From Glycocaulis profundi (GTDB lineage: Bacteria; Pseudomonadota; Alphaproteobacteria; Caulobacterales; Maricaulaceae), in contig VJOU01000010.1 of the NCBI GenBank assembly GCA_007050995.1, positions 1 to 64,000 of the forward strand: 64,000 nt of DNA. Direction: 5' to 3'. Position 1 is the stretch's first letter, and each line of letters opens with the position of its first letter. Shown here piece by piece: positions 63,278 through 64,000 of the stretch. The position numbers were made by a program, and so were the translations under genes. Below the pieces are notes generated by a model, which was given only the letters and a program-made list of their open reading frames with translations, had not been told where the DNA came from and searched no databases.

Positions 63278-64000
63278 GTGAGCGATAAACCTGACACCGC
63301 CCAGCCCGCCCCCGACGAGGGCGGCGAGCGCATCGCCAAGGTGCTGGCCCATGCCGGGGTCGCCTCGCGCCGCGAGGCCGAACGGCTGATCGAGGCGGGC
63401 CGGATCGCGGTCAACGGCAAGACGCTGAAGACCCCCGCCTTCAAGGTCGCCCCCGGCGACATCGTCACTTTCGACGGCGAGCCCATCGCCGACCGCCCGC
63501 CCACCCGGCTGTGGCGTCACCACAAGCCTGACGGACGCGTGACCACCCATTCCGACCCCGAGGGCCGGGAGACGGTCTTCGACGCCCTGCCCAAGGACAT
63601 GGGCCGGGTGATCTCGGTGGGTCGGCTCGACCTGACCTCCGAAGGCCTGATGCTGCTGACCAACGACGGCGAGCTGGCGCGGGTGCTGGAACTGCCCGCC
63701 ACCGGCTGGACCCGGCGCTACCGCGTGCGCGCCTATGGCGACATCACCGAAGCGGAAATTCAGCGCCTGAAATCGGGCGTGACGGTCGAGGGCGTGAAGT
63801 ACGGCCCCATCGACGTGGTGGTCGACCGTCGCACCGGCTCAAACATCTGGCTGACCGTGGGCATCAAGGAAGGCAAGAACCGGGAGATCCGCAAAGTCAT
63901 GGCCTCGGTGGGCCTGACGGTGAACCGGCTGATGCGCACCGCCTACGGCCCCTTCCAGCTCGGTTCGCTGGACAAGGGCGGGACCGAGGAGGTCAAGCGC
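63278..64000 (+). CDS. rluB: RluB-type 23S rRNA pseudouridine synthase, 3' end outside window
   Basis: Starts at a GTG (63278) and is still open at the right edge, 241 codons visible. An N-terminal S4 RNA-binding domain (IAKVLAHAGVASRREAERLI) is followed by the RsuA/RluB/RluE catalytic motif VGRLDLTSEGLMLLTNDGE with the catalytic Asp. KEGKNREIRKVMASVGLTV follows. It isomerises a uridine in the 23S rRNA peptidyl-transferase region (U2605 for RluB). An ATG is not available near this start, so GTG is chosen. Confidence 0.92.
   Translation, partial: MSDKPDTAQPAPDEGGERIAKVLAHAGVASRREAERLIEAGRIAVNGKTLKTPAFKVAPGDIVTFDGEPIADRPPTRLWRHHKPDGRVTTHSDPEGRETVFDALPKDMGRVISVGRLDLTSEGLMLLTNDGELARVLELPATGWTRRYRVRAYGDITEAEIQRLKSGVTVEGVKYGPIDVVVDRRTGSNIWLTVGIKEGKNREIRKVMASVGLTVNRLMRTAYGPFQLGSLDKGGTEEVKR

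Overview
The window is a GC-rich alphaproteobacterial chromosome segment. The gene set and order fit the Caulobacterales/Maricaulales branch (stalked or prosthecate marine bacteria such as Maricaulis, Oceanicaulis or Glycocaulis): several TonB-dependent receptors, a periplasmic starch-degradation locus feeding an Entner-Doudoroff operon, an aa3-type cytochrome oxidase operon in alphaproteobacterial order, and ribF-ileS-lspA followed by a DUF3035 lipoprotein. The placement is inferred from gene content alone. I saw no tRNA, rRNA, CRISPR array, transposase or prophage gene.

Layout. 0-4.6 kb: an incomplete coiled-coil membrane protein, an OmpA-type lipoprotein, groES-groEL behind a CIRCE operator, and a secreted unknown protein. 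4.7-14 kb: hisS with a sharply AT-rich internal segment, two small secreted proteins, an exported redoxin with its DsbD/ScsB-type electron transporter, a SapC-family protein, and a zinc-type TonB receptor with two His-Asp repeats divergent from a Zur-type regulator. 14-19.8 kb: a double-hotdog thioesterase, a siderophore-type receptor behind a Fur-like site, a TPR protein, and an orphan C5 cytosine methyltransferase bracketed by oppositely oriented copies of a dispersed repeat. 20-31.5 kb: GH97 alpha-glucosidase, two GH13 enzymes, then zwf-pgl-edd-glk-eda. 31.7-41 kb: peroxiredoxin, YqgE, an EAL phosphodiesterase coupled to a GNAT gene, and the cox operon. 41-55 kb: TldD, a TonB receptor, a POT transporter, an AHSA1-ArsR pair, a SugE exporter behind a guanidine-II riboswitch, gshA-rsmE/ubiA, msrB, a methyltransferase, a MarR regulator and a 1.25 kb gene-free tract full of repeats. 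55-64 kb: DUF3035, lspA, ileS, ribF, maoC, a CheY-CheZ pair, panD, tadA and the start of an RluB-type pseudouridine synthase.

How the parts work together. The three glycosidases would release glucose outside the cytoplasm. Glucokinase, Zwf, Pgl, Edd and Eda would then take glucose to pyruvate and glyceraldehyde 3-phosphate. An identical-format inverted repeat (TTGCA-N6-TGCAA) precedes both glycosidase promoter regions, and a perfect LacI-type palindrome precedes zwf, so the two halves appear to be under separate sugar-responsive control. The Zur/receptor pair, the Fur-like site, the ArsR operator, CIRCE and the riboswitch give several self-contained regulatory circuits.

Most unusual observations: (1) hisS residues about 231-311 are encoded by a 243-bp in-frame AT-rich patch in an otherwise GC-rich gene, which looks like a segmental replacement. 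(2) A modular 65-85 bp intergenic repeat built from exchangeable small hairpins occurs eight times, mostly between convergent genes. (3) A roughly 118-bp MITE-like inverted repeat occurs twice. (4) The 54-55.25 kb tract is a nest of at least three repeat types plus about 400 bp I cannot explain.
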